DNA from: Cyrtodaria siliqua
Taxonomy: Eukaryota > Mollusca > Bivalvia > Adapedonta > Hiatellidae
Reading direction: 5' to 3'
DNA: 64,000 nucleotides
Assembly: GCA_037043455.1 (NCBI GenBank)
Contig: JAWPHD010011233.1
Coordinates: forward strand, 21,765 to 85,764
The notes under the pieces were generated by a model. That model had not been told where the DNA came from. It saw nothing but the letters and a program-made list of their open reading frames with translations, and did no database searches. Position numbers and translations under genes: made by a program. Positions within the stretch are counted from its first letter, which is position 1, and the number at the start of each line of letters is the position of its first letter. This document shows, piece by piece, positions 12,024 to 21,934 of the stretch.

Positions 12024-12254
12024 CATTACGTGGTCATCCAACCCAGTATCCAGGAAGCGAAAACGGGGTTGACTGGATGTATGAAATAAAACCTTAAGTT
12101 CGTCTTAAAAGGTTTGCATGTTATAAAATGAAATGGCATTTGTTCAATAAAAAAATGTTTTTAAACGTGTTTTATTGTCGAGATATCCGTTATAAAATCC
12201 TGCTTATATAAGCTTTCCAATCGGTTAATTGAATTAAGGCGGGACCATCTAATG
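12024..12254 (+). mobile_element. CATTACGTGG-type MITE, copy 1
   Basis: It starts CATTACGTGG and ends in a degraded inverted partner before AATG. Internal blocks such as AACGTGTTTTATTGTCGA and ATCCGTTATAAAATCCTG are shared with copies at 38483 (minus) and 49825 (plus). There is no coding capacity. Confidence 0.7.
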
Positions 12255-12303
12255 ATAATAGTCACACAATGTAGTAAAGACAATAATATCTTATACCTTT
12301 TAG

Positions 12304-12435
12304 ACATTATCTACTACGGAACAACTTGCACACAGGATATGCAATGTAAAATGGTCAATACTTCATGCGTCAACGAAACATGCCAATGTAGCCCTGGATA
12401 CAGTTTCGAACCTTCAAATCAAAAGTGCAGAATAG
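12304..12435 (+). CDS. Exon 2 of PAN-EB-PAN protein: EB/EGF-like module
   Basis: The exon is bounded by an acceptor (ACCTTTTAG) and a donor (AG|GTGAGT at 12436). Both junctions are phase 1, so it is a symmetrical module. It encodes YYGTTCTQDMQCKMVNTSC, then CVNETCQCSPGYSF and CRI; six or more Cys with CxC and GY match EB/EGF-like modules of invertebrate extracellular proteins. Codon 1 is completed by the last base of exon 1. This exon has no stop or frameshift. Confidence 0.75.
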   Translation, partial: TLSTTEQLAHRICNVKWSILHASTKHANVALDTVSNLQIKSAE

Positions 12436-13294
12436 GTGAGTTACGTTTAAAAGGATCTAGTTATTAAAACACTCGTTCGTGGTTTGCATATTGTGTTTCT
12501 GTCATATGGTTTTATGTCATTTTAACACATAATTTATAAGTACGTGTTTTAACATAACAGTATATATTTAAATGGTTAATGAACATTAATTCGTATTTTA
12601 CAGAACAATAACCCTTACCATGGCGTATTTTTATATTGAATTTTCATTAAATGTTGACTATTCTGTTTTACTAAGGGGTGCTTGTAAGAAAATGCTGATC
12701 AGCAGCAAACAATATAACTATAAAAAGACTATGAAAAGGGTATGAATGAGAAATTAGGAAATCGTCTCAGTTTGATTGCGACTGTTTAGGAAAGGTAGTG
12801 GTAAATGCTAATTACCGTTCACGCTCTTCAGCCCCAAGTTGAGCAGACCTCAATATTTAAAATGTAAATAGTACGGAAAGTGAAGCCACCCCCAAAGACG
12901 GTATGCATAAGACGGTGAACATGGAACCTTTATTGTGGTATTTTCATGTCATTCCATGGCCAGCGGAATATGGTCCCAGTTTCTAACAAAAGCTTTGCCC
13001 TAAACGAGAAAACAATGGGCGAAACAAACAAAACAGAATTTAGTTGAGAGCAAAGGTTTATTACCGATTGGTAAGAGAGAGAGTGAGAGAGACATGCATA
13101 TATAGTAGTATACGTTTCCTGTACATGTGCGTGAATGCGTGCACGTCTATTCGTCTGTGTAGGTTTGTACTTCCGTTAATACGTGTATAAGTAAGGGTTG
13201 GTATGTACTTGCAATTGTTTGTGAGCGTAAGCATACGTTTTCAGTATGTATCCATTTAATCAAATTTATAACATTATGCTTTGCTGTTTAATAG
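12436..13294 (+). other. Predicted intron 2 of the PAN-EB-PAN gene
   Basis: This is an 859-bp phase-1 intron. It contains a decayed X repeat (12735-13050) and a GAGA-rich microsatellite near 13075. Confidence 0.6.
12735..13050 (+). mobile_element. X-family hairpin repeat, decayed copy 2
   Basis: It shares the X order of blocks: GTCTCAGTTTGATT, AAGGTAGTGG...TTACCGTTC, GTTGAGCAGA.CTCAATATT, GACGGTATGCATA..ACGGTGAACATGG and GGTCCCAGTTTCTAA. Stem 1 has lost pairs. Confidence 0.65.
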
Positions 13295-13548
13295 GTTGTG
13301 ACGGATATGGCTCTACCTATATCAAGTACCCCCAGGTCCAGTTCTTCCAAGCATCGCAAACGGTGTACGGAGTTGTAGATATACAACAATGCTTCACCCG
13401 GTGTGAACAAACTCAAACGTGCCGTGGGTTTAATCATAATAAAGTTTCAAGCGAATGTCATATCAACTCAATCGGTATGTTCGATAGCCCAGCTACTTGG
13501 CGTGTGGACTCCTCATGTTGTGATCAATATAGTCGCAACTGTGCGTAG
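13295..13548 (+). CDS. Terminal exon 3 of PAN-EB-PAN protein: PAN/Apple-like domain
   Basis: The acceptor TTTAATAG precedes the exon, which enters in phase 1 as exon 2 requires. It encodes a PAN-like domain: GCDGYG start, then DIQQCFTRCEQTQTCRGFNH (the C-x3-C-x5-C-x-F pattern of PAN modules), SECHINS, ATW, and a tail with CCDQYSRNC before the stop TAG. Such domains bind proteins or carbohydrates in secreted or surface proteins; no ligand can be inferred. A possible AATAAA lies near 14275, about 0.7 kb downstream. Confidence 0.75.
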
Positions 13549-15527
13549 ATGATATCATACCTTTCCATTGTTCATCCAGCCATATGAGCTGTAAGCAATG
13601 GGGACCGGTCCGTCGATATTTGCATAGTGGCGGGATATCTTTCTTGGAGAGTCTGTGGATTTTTTTTTTAAATAACTATTTCAAATACGCTTGATCAAAT
13701 AACCAACTACTTTATAGTTTAACATATTTACGTTTTCTATTCGAATAGTATGTTTATGTACGCTTTTTGCAGCAAACACAGAGCAAATGTTTGATATATA
13801 TTACCACAAGGGGTGCTTCGTCAGGAACATTCAGATATAAACAAACTTCTATAAATATACGCTTTATCTGAATAGCAGAATTTAGTTTTTATACTTTATT
13901 TATGTTTGTAATATTTAAAGTATCATTTGTAAATGTATGTAAATGTAACAATGACAAGCGTGTAAAGGTTGTTATTAGCTATTATAATCTCTAAATAGAA
14001 GACTGCTTATTCTGTTTATTTGCAAAAACGTTATCAATAAGTGTAGTGTATACGAGGGTTGTACAGAAAATAGATTTACTTTCCTCGCAATTTTCGAAAA
14101 ATTGCCGTCAGTATCAGAATCAGTTTATATTAACTTGCATACACTTTGTATCTAAATGTATTTCTTTGTCGAAGCTCTGGTGGCCAGTTTAACCCTTACA
14201 TTTTGAAACGATTACAGAGACCAATGCAAATACTGTTAACTAGATCAATGTTTACAGTTGTTTCTACTCAGTCAATAAATTAAACACAGCATCCTATGTA
14301 ATGTATTAAATGGTATAGCCCAAATTCAAAGAAAACATTATTTCATTATATAATAAAACAAATTAAGAGTTAATTGATCGATCATCGATATTTTCTTTAA
14401 GTGTGTAAAAACGTGTTGAACTAATATAAATGTTTATATATGATTATTACTGTTGTGCAATTTTCAGTCTTGACCAACCGAAAGTACACCAATTAGTAGC
14501 GTTGTTAATTAAATTGATTGGTTGTGTTTTTCATAAACTCAACGGCTCCTTATAGAACAGAGTTACAGTAATTTATTAAACCATTTCCTGTATATATTTG
14601 AAAGCTTTTTCCGAACTTGTAACATAATGTAATGAATTCCAGTTCAATAATGTTGTTATGGATCATCATTAAAGTTCAATGACGTTTTCAAGTATTAAAA
14701 TAGGTTTTGGGTTTGTTGGTTGATTGTGCGTACGTGCGCTTTTCATGTTAACATACACTTTTTTATATGTAAAAATGATAGAGGTGAGTGAGTGAGCGAG
14801 CGAGCAAGTTAGCGAGTGAGTGAATTTTAGTTATAATAAAAGGATAAACAGTTAACCCTTTGCTAATGGAACTCGAATACAGTGATGATCAGTGTCACTA
14901 TATCAGACTGCGAGTAACATGCGAGGTGATTAGAGTTTAGTATTCACTGCAGTTTTAGCATCATTAAAGTAGCTATCCAGCCAACAACAGCAACATTTTA
15001 TAAACTATAAACACCGTTTCTGACTAACGACGATGTATATACTTTGAGAATCCAAGCTCTGTACACGCAATATAAACGGCTTTAACCAGCCAGGCCAAAC
15101 CTTAAAACTGGAGCTTTAAATTAAGAGTTACCAACTCATAATTCATTTTACGCATATTCAATGAATTGTATCTTATTAACCTGTCAATAAACCTATACTT
15201 TTAATCAGCACATGTACATTAGTATATGACCTGAACACCTGGATGGAGTTTTGATTAACAGTTTGTGGTGTAATCTTGCCGTGCTTTGGCGGGTTAGTTT
15301 CTTTAAGAAACAAATGGAAAGGTCCATATGCAAATAAGAAACTGCTGTTTATAGTATTTGGCGTGATAAGGGTATGTAGGATTTATATATTAGATATATT
15401 AGTTTTATATTATATTTTATCACATAAAGTCCCTTGTTAGCAGTGTCGAACACTCATTTAATATTCCATTGTATGACACACGTGTAATACAACCTGGAAC
15501 GATGTTGATTGGTTCAGTTAAATCTGT
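13549..15527. other. 3' flank and AT-rich intergenic DNA
   Basis: Contains possible 3' UTR, a GAGT/GAGC-rich microsatellite at about 14785-14824 and no other recognised feature. Confidence 0.4.
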
Positions 15528-15636
15528 AACGAGTTCCCATTTCATATAAGATTTATTGAACTCGTTATGAATTATTTTTAATTTTAACTCGCCAAAAGGC
15601 TCGTTCCATAAATCTTATATGAAATGGGAACTCGTT
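15528..15636. mobile_element. Perfect 29-bp foldback element
   Basis: The arms 15528-15556 and 15608-15636 are exact reverse complements (AACGAGTTCCCATTTCATAT...), separated by a 51-bp loop with a second short inverted pair. Perfect arms imply a recent or sequence-homogenised hairpin. Confidence 0.8.
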
Positions 15637-16373
15637 TAAGATCCTCTATGTAATAAATATGAAATATTACACCAAGAAATAAATAATTATGCCATTGTTT
15701 CGGAAAAAAAATATATACATGAATAAACGTACGCAAGTGCATGCATGTTATCAGAATTAAAAAGAGTTGTCATACTTCATATTTATTGAGTATATGTTTT
15801 TTAAATATAGGCTGTTGTGTATTTGTTGGATGGTTAAACCGATTGTAGGGCTACATTTACAATATCTGTACCATACGGCTTATATTTAGGGATTTTGAAA
15901 ATAAATACAATTGAAAGGTTGTTTAATTTTATATAAGCAAAAAAATATATACGAAAACATCCAGTACATATGTCAATCCTGGCGTTTTGTTTAAAAGGAA
16001 AATCCATCATCCATCTAAAATTTAAACATACCATTTAATAAAAACGTGGGGACAATTTTCGTTATGTTGGCTTTTTGGTGGGGATATATATCGCAGAATA
16101 AAATACATATTACCATATAGTCACCATATTAATGCATAGCCCGGAATTAACAATCGCAATCCTACAAATAGAGATATTGCATTCCGGCACATCTTTTCTA
16201 AGCAAACATACTCAATAATTGAGAGATACGGGAGTAAAACGCAATACTATAAGAACGCTGGCTACGTTGTAGCTACATGATTATTAGTGATTTAACGAAC
16301 AATAAATAGGTCTTAGTTCATTTAGTAAGTGTTTTGGCTGTTCCGGTCTCACTCTAGTAAATGTTTATGACTG
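15637..16373. other. Unassigned AT-rich stretch
   Basis: No exon or repeat recognised; the minus-strand frame at 15834-16034 has no supporting features. Confidence 0.35.
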
Positions 16374-16403
16374 GAAGTCACGTGGTCACGGTCACGTGAC
16401 TTC
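16374..16403. promoter_or_regulatory. Inverted repeat with two CACGTG E-boxes
   Basis: GAAGTCACGTG and CACGTGACTTC are exact inverse 11-mers around an 8-bp spacer, each containing the CACGTG motif bound by bHLH factors. No gene start was identified nearby, so any regulatory role is speculative. Confidence 0.35.
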
Positions 16404-17608
16404 GTAGTGCAATATAATGTGTTTGCATTACGTACGGGTTGTCTGCTAGAACAAATAGGGGCCGTTGAAGAGCCTGGGATGAATACTTTGGTTTTGTGTG
16501 GCAAAAATAATTCTCAAAACTGAGAAAGATATGTCTAATATAAATATGTTAACTCATGTTAGAATCGAATTAAGTTATTCCGTCAAGCGTTCTGTCGTCT
16601 AATAGTCCACTGGTTGCCGGTCAGATAATGACAAACTTAATTTGTTGGCACCTGACTTCCAACCTGTGTGTTATAAGACGACAAAACTTTAGAAGGAATA
16701 CACTATTTCTTAAATAATGACGGTTTATGGTATACTTCTATGATGGATTTCCCTTAATCAATTGTACAACTATAATGGGGCGACTGTTCTTCAGTGGACG
16801 TTTGAGTACTCCATTTACGTTCCACGTGCATTTATTGGAGACACTCTTGTTTATGAAGTGAATAGTGTTAATCCTGATCAGCCTGGGAACTGCTCGCAAT
16901 GCGTGATAGTGTTAATCCTGATCAGCCTGGGAGTTGCTCGCAATGCTGATCTGGTTTACACTGGTCGTCGCCGAAGGACCTTGATTTGCTTATCTGAGGT
17001 CGATCTGGCTTACATAGGTCACATGAAGCAATTTTTTCGAATTTAAAAGGCTAAAGGTTAACCACTTTGTATATGTTGTCAATAGAATTAAATATTTTGA
17101 TTGAGAAAATTGTTTTTATTCCATATATTCCTCCAACGACCCGACAAATGAGTATTTCAGCTATATGACAGACTCAGAAAACTGGTTATGACATAGTGAT
17201 GTGTTTCCTTAAGTCCATGCATGTACTTCAGATGTACTCAGTAATGTACTATATGTAAACAATATTGTAAATACTGTCGTATTTCCACAGCAGTGTATGG
17301 TTTAAAGTTTGCTTAATCCTTATTTTTCACTCAGGTTACAACATATATGAAATACATGAAATAACAACATAAGGCATAGTACACAAAGTATGATGTTATA
17401 TAACGGGTTAGGGGTGTACGTGAGATGTAGGTAGAAGAAGTAAAAGGTGAGGGAGAAATGTGGCTAGAATAACATAATTATATTTAGAATACGAATTGAA
17501 TTGATTTGGACGTTTAAGTCGCAACAACATGTCAACTTAGGTCATATGGTGACTTTAATTTGCAACCAACCATATTTGGCAGTAACGAAGTAGGTGCATG
17601 TACATGTA
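16404..17608. other. Unassigned stretch with small repeats
   Basis: It contains a TGTCGTCT/AGACGACA inverted pair (about 16593 and 16675) and a 44-bp direct duplication beginning at 16862 and 16906 (ATAGTGTTAATCCTGATCAG...). The frame across the duplication at 16762-17046 has no domain signature. Confidence 0.4.
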
Positions 17609-17803
17609 CTAATAGTTTCTCAACAGTATAATGACAATACGAACAATCTAATAGTTTCTCAACAGTATAATGACAATACGAACAATCTAATAGTTTCTCA
17701 ACAGTATAATGACAATACGAACAATCTAATAGTTTCTCAACAGTATAATGACAATACGAACAATCTAATAGTTTCTCAACAGTATAATGACAATACGAAC
17801 AAT
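17609..17803 (+). repeat. 39-bp minisatellite, 5 exact copies
   Basis: The unit CTAATAGTTTCTCAACAGTA... is repeated five times without a change. As 39 is divisible by three, it keeps an open frame with a 13-residue repeat (LIVSQQYNDNTNN). No start context, splice signal or conserved flank supports translation. Confidence 0.95.
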
Positions 17804-18544
17804 GTGTTTTATGAAAACGAAGTATGTTAAGCGTTACAGGACATGTACCTTAAATGGAATAAGTTGTTAAATAAAATTGAAGTGGGCTTTCGTTTCAAAA
17901 TAATTTGTACTTTTCATGTTATGACTTAACATTCAAATAAAACATATAGCAATATAGGCATTTAGCCGCATACAAGAGGTTGATATGGCAAATCTGCTTT
18001 GAATGATGTATACACAATCAATAGAAAAACAATACGAGGAACATTAGCATGGTGTCATCATGTGGACACATTTGATACATGACCTTAAGCTAATGACACA
18101 TGCAACATATCAGACCTCTAGTATGGCAGTAGATTTGTGTCTATGTCTCATACAAATTTATACAAGCCATTAAATATCGAGGTAAATGTGTTTGAAAACG
18201 AAACATTTATGTTTGAGTTTCAAACATTTAATAATTAATGAGTATTGAAAAACTATAAGCTTTTACAAAATCGAATATAAATCTTATAAACACATGTATT
18301 AGTGATATATATTTCATTTTCAAACAAATATCATAATTATTTCGTAATTGAATTTAATTGTTTGATTGTCTTACATACTTATTCGATTACACTTGCATTC
18401 GAAGTATACTGTTTAACAAGTTCAACAATCAATAATGTATACCTCAGCTTCTAATACATTACTAAATATATGCGTTTGATACATCAAACTGGTTTACTCA
18501 AAACGTTTGTTCAATATATCAATAATTATATAATTATTACAAGC
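17804..18544. other. Unassigned AT-rich stretch
   Basis: Nothing recognised on either strand. Confidence 0.4.
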
Positions 18545-19185
18545 AAAAGGACAAAAATGAATGGCAATGTTAATAAAGAATAAAGTCATATGACGTCGCA
18601 AACACAACATGGGTAGACAATTATTTGGGCTACCGCCTTGGAGCGGTCATTAGCAAAAAGTGCCGCTGGGGGTTTATACCAGGATCTAGGGTTCACCAAA
18701 CCTCACACTTACCCTACTGTCATCCCAATAAAACGGGACAGTGTAAATAAAGAAATCGTCGCCATGAACTATCCCCTAACCAACAAGGCAGCATTAATAG
18801 GCAATATAAGTAAAACAAAAATATGCTCGTGTATATATGAATACAAAAAACAATAGCTAGAAAGTCATACAGAATGTACTAAGTGGCTTAGCAGAAGCGA
18901 GAGTAACAAGAGAATAAATCATTGAGGGCACGACAAAACAAGATTGCAGATAGAGACAGACATCAAACGTCACCGTTCTTTTGGGCTTTAGGTAGACGTC
19001 ATCATAGGGTCCATCGCACAATTAAAGAGGAAAGCATTATGGCGAACTGTAATTGGGTCCACCACCGAGCATGCAGTGCATTTCAAAATGATAGGGTCAT
19101 AACCTCTGTTGATAAACCTTTTAACAAGTTTAACAAAGATAGTATGAAAGTGATCATCACCAAGGATCTTACGAAAAATATCGGA
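18545..19185 (-). mobile_element. PLE-A copy, C-terminal RT remnant plus 3' region
   Basis: On the minus strand the upper part encodes a decayed C-terminal segment (FNKLVKRFINRGYDP, CTACSVVDPITV, NAFLFNCAM, MMTST) shared with copies at 34.1 and 37.8 kb. It is followed by the long 3' non-coding region with the GTTCCAAGGCGGTAGCCC-type block (GCTCCAAGGCGGTAGCCCAA here). The copy stops abruptly at 19185 and is joined there to the 3' end of another PLE-A copy. Confidence 0.7.
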
Positions 19186-19258
19186 CAGGGAAAGTAGCAT
19201 TCAAGGAGGACAGTCAACCACAAAACACAGAAACAAACACGCAAACGAACACAAACAA
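19186..19258 (-). mobile_element. PLE-A 3' terminus abutting a second copy
   Basis: It begins (plus-strand reading) TCGGACAGGGAAAGTAGC and continues GGAGGACAGTCAACC. It has the same orientation as the copy to its left, giving a head-to-tail junction. Confidence 0.7.
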
Positions 19259-19264
19259 GAGAGA

Positions 19265-19698
19265 ACAAACGCTAGTGTGAATGTCAATAAATACTAAAAA
19301 TGTGATCCTTTGAAGCAACGAACACAAATAAGAGAGAAAAGTAGCAGACTCGGTTGTATTGAGTCTGTTCATGAGAGGTAATTATAAAATACAACACCTC
19401 TAACGCCTCCCAGCACCGGCTTAAGCGTTAATGTGCTTTAAACCAACACAGAATGGGATTGATAAACCCAAAGGAACAGTAAATAATAACAATACTGATT
19501 TGTAGTCGGGGCGACATGTTACGGCCGCCACACAGCTCTAAACAAACGCTAGTGTGAATGTCAATAAATACTGAAAAGGTGATCCCTTGGAAGCAACGAA
19601 CACAAATAAGAGAGGAAAGTAGCAGACTCGGTTTTGTTGAATCTGTTTATGAGAGGTAATTATAAGATACAACACCTCTAACGCCTCCCAGCGCCGGA
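19265..19698 (+). mobile_element. Y-family hairpin repeat, tandem (277-bp period)
   Basis: AAACGCTAGTGTGAATGTCA occurs about 277 bp apart (GCT at 19271 and 19548), marking one complete and one partial unit. Stem 1 is CAGACTC (19345) with GAGTCTG (19361); stem 2 is GAGAGGT (19373) with ACCTCT (19396). The second unit is interrupted at a TTAA by the element at 19703 and resumes at 20523. Confidence 0.8.
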
Positions 19699-19910
19699 TT
19701 AAAGCTACAGAGTCCCTATATCAATCGATTTCTTCTTTGTAGGCGTGTCTTTATTTGTAACTTCATGTTCACCAGCTCATGTCAAAATCGGGTATTTAAG
19801 CTAGCAAATATAGCGCAAGAAATCATTTACTCTATATACATCGACCAGTGCACATCGTACCTAAACACAGGTAACAGTAATTTTTACAAAAAAAAAAGTT
19901 ACCTTCTTTC

Positions 19911-19975
19911 GGGGCTCGAACACACGAACTTCTGATTTCAAGTCCGTTGCTGTATCCACTGAACTACAACGCTAC
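19911..19975 (-). mobile_element. tRNA-like module inside TTAA element
   Basis: Minus strand: GTAGTTCAGTGGATACAGC (D-arm/A-box type), ACGGACTTGAAATCAG (anticodon-arm type) and GTGTTCGAGCCCC (T-arm/B-box type). An intact acceptor stem is not visible. A T-rich run follows in the direction of transcription. Confidence 0.55.
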
Positions 19976-20242
19976 TTGAGAAAATAGTATACTAACTACC
20001 ATATAATAACTTAACATATTTGAACGCAACTAAAGATGGATCAATAAATATGCAGTCCGTATTGTCGCACGTGTAAATTAACATTGCCTGGTGTAATACT
20101 GTATCGTATCAATATCAAACTAATACTTCGCCTCAAATCAACAATTTCTCGACTTGTTACTTAGCGCTTGATGGGTTTGTGTGCGCGCTATCGAATTACG
20201 TAATGCCTATTTAGTGTTAAAAATGCTACAAAATACCAATAA

Positions 20243-20324
20243 GTAGCAGTGGTCTAGAGGTTCAGCGTACATCTTTCAAATCTTACAAGTGCAAGGCTGT
20301 GGTTCAAATCCCATTCCGGGCAAC
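20243..20324 (+). mobile_element. tRNA-like module inside TTAA element
   Basis: A-box-like TGGTCTAGAGGTTCAGC and B-box-like GTGGTTCAAATCCCA are followed by GGGCAACTA and a seven-T run that could end Pol III transcription. Anticodon-arm pairing is poor, so it is probably SINE-derived. Confidence 0.55.
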
Positions 20325-20522
20325 TATTTTTTTATCACATATATTCTGGAGCCGTATATTTATCGATGTTACCTGTACGGAGGCTAATAAAAATTAGAAA
20401 TTTTATCGATTTCTCCTTATATACCGACTTTTGGGGTGTTCGTCGATTTGAAACTACTTCACACGTGACTCAGTCATATTCATGAGTTATTACCAGTTAA
20501 AATAAGGACTGTACAGCTTTAA

Positions 20523-20720
20523 GCATTAATTTGCTTTAAAACAACACGAAATGGGATTGATGATCCCAATGGACTTTAAATAATAACACTACTGATTTGT
20601 AGTCAAAAAACGACTACAACGAACACAACAAGAGAGGAAAGTAGCAGATTCGGTTTTATTGATTGATGATCCCAAAGGACCAGTAAATAATAACACAACT
20701 GATTTTGAGTCGGGTCGACC
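20523..20720 (+). mobile_element. Y-family repeat continued after TTAA insertion
   Basis: It resumes with GCATTAATTTGCTTTAA and GGGATTGATGATCCCAA, the blocks expected after the point where the Y unit is cut at 19698. It is partly duplicated and rearranged toward 20720. Confidence 0.65.
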
Positions 20721-20799
20721 GTTTAACCTATTTTTGTCATATTTATTGTATATGTCAAACCATTAAGTATCATAGTTTAAATAAGGCTCCGATCTTGTA

Positions 20800-20965
20800 A
20801 TACATATGTTCAATACCCCTTTGTGTTTGTGATGTCGTTTGCATTTTGTATTACTTTTGCCTTCCCGTTTATCTGTTTGCGTGTTTGTTTTGTGTTTTGT
20901 GGTTGACTGTCGTCATTGAATGCTACTTTGCCTGTCCGATTTTTATATCTTACAATATATACCTG
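20800..20965 (+). mobile_element. PLE-A 3'-terminal fragment
   Basis: Contains TTTTGTGGTTGACTGTC and GAATGCTACTTTGCCTGTCC before the terminal TTTTTATATCTT, as in other 5'-truncated copies. Confidence 0.65.
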
Positions 20966-21094
20966 AAACACACAGCAATAAAATATATCGCACTGAAACA
21001 AACAACAACTACAGCGCCAATGAGATGCAATGCTAGTGACATCACAAACACAAATTGCTTGAAATAGGGAAACTGCATCGGAACGGTCAAAAAT

Positions 21095-21165
21095 ACTTTA
21101 GAGTGCACCAAACCTCACTCTTACCTTATTGTCATCCCAATAAAATGGAACGGTGCAACATTGTT
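21095..21165 (-). mobile_element. Short PLE-A 3'-region fragment
   Basis: Plus-strand blocks GTGCACCAAACCTCAC and TTGTCATCCCAATAAAA match the PLE-A 3' region, without the terminal part. Confidence 0.5.
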
Positions 21166-21220
21166 TTTGATTGTTAGACGAATCTGCAACTACAGGAAAG
21201 GCATACTTTTGACTCCAAGT

Positions 21221-21548
21221 AAAAAAGAGTATGATAATGGACCTTTGGAAACGGCCGAGCACGACACATACGAAATATTGCAGTCTCGGGTTGATTGAGA
21301 CTATTCATGAGCGGTAGTGAAATATGCTAGCTACCGATCACGCCCTCTAGCCCCGGGTTGAGCAGAACTCAATATTCATAAAATCAATAGTACACAATTT
21401 TAACCATCCCGAAGATGGCATGCATACGGCGGTGGACATGGAGTTATTTGCTTCCCCATGTCGTACGGCGTATGGCCCCAGTATCTAATAAAATTAAATG
21501 TCCCGAAGAGCGAAATAAACATAATGGAATTCAGTTGGGCAAAGCCGT
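21221..21548 (+). mobile_element. X-family hairpin repeat, copy 3
   Basis: A near-consensus X copy: stem 1 CAGTCTC/GAGACT, stem 2 GAGCGGTAG/CTACCGATC (one mismatch), TTGAG/CTCAA, CCATC/GATGG, and the distal pair GGACATGG/CCATGTC enclosed by CATAC/GTATG. Confidence 0.8.
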
Positions 21549-21934
21549 ATACGAAATATAGCATTATAGATTCAGTGTCTTTTGACAAACAAAAAGCAAT
21601 ACGTTGTGGTCATATGAAATTGCATTTGGTACAGCCAAATGGTGTCCTGAACATGTCTAAACATTTTGCTGTTAAAATGTCTCGATGTTGTTCTAGATTG
21701 TGTGACAAAGATATAGTAGATATTTAATAGTAAATAATAAACTATTTCAATATGCGATGACAATAATACAAACTTATACGTTATTAAATAGTATATATGA
21801 AAATTTACTTACTTCTATCAAGCATTGTTTCCATAGGACAGCTGTTTACCTCTGCGCAGATATCTAACTAGTGGTAGTGGTTGGTGAAGGAGGATTCTTT
21901 CGGGACTTTCCACGACAAAGTGTAAGAATGAGAA

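Larger units (their letters stand above)
9404..12303 (+). other. Predicted intron 1 of the PAN-EB-PAN gene
   Basis: This 2.9-kb phase-1 intron holds a foldback element (9588), a 29-bp tandem repeat (9973), two tRNA-like modules (10224, 10918), a Y-family repeat (10515) and a TIR element (12024) that stops about 50 bp before exon 2. Confidence 0.6.
19703..20518. mobile_element. TTAA-inserted MITE carrying two tRNA-like modules
   Basis: The element is flanked by TTAA (19699-19702 and 20519-20522) and sits inside a Y repeat that resumes on the far side, so both ends are well placed. Termini: AGCTACAGAGTCCCTAT on the left, the inverse of AGCTGTACAGTCCTTAT on the right. Exact TTAA duplication is the mark of piggyBac-type transposases; none is encoded here, so mobilisation would be in trans. 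It contains tRNA-like modules on opposite strands at 19911 and 20243. Confidence 0.8.

Noticed and set aside
16762..17046. 94-residue plus-strand frame
   Set aside because: It runs through a 44-bp direct duplication and has no domain pattern or splice context.
18638..19200. Plus-strand frames within PLE-A regions (also at 27164, 37737, 38116 and 52090)
   Set aside because: These lie opposite the RT C-terminal coding or 3' region of minus-strand PLE-A copies and repeat with it.
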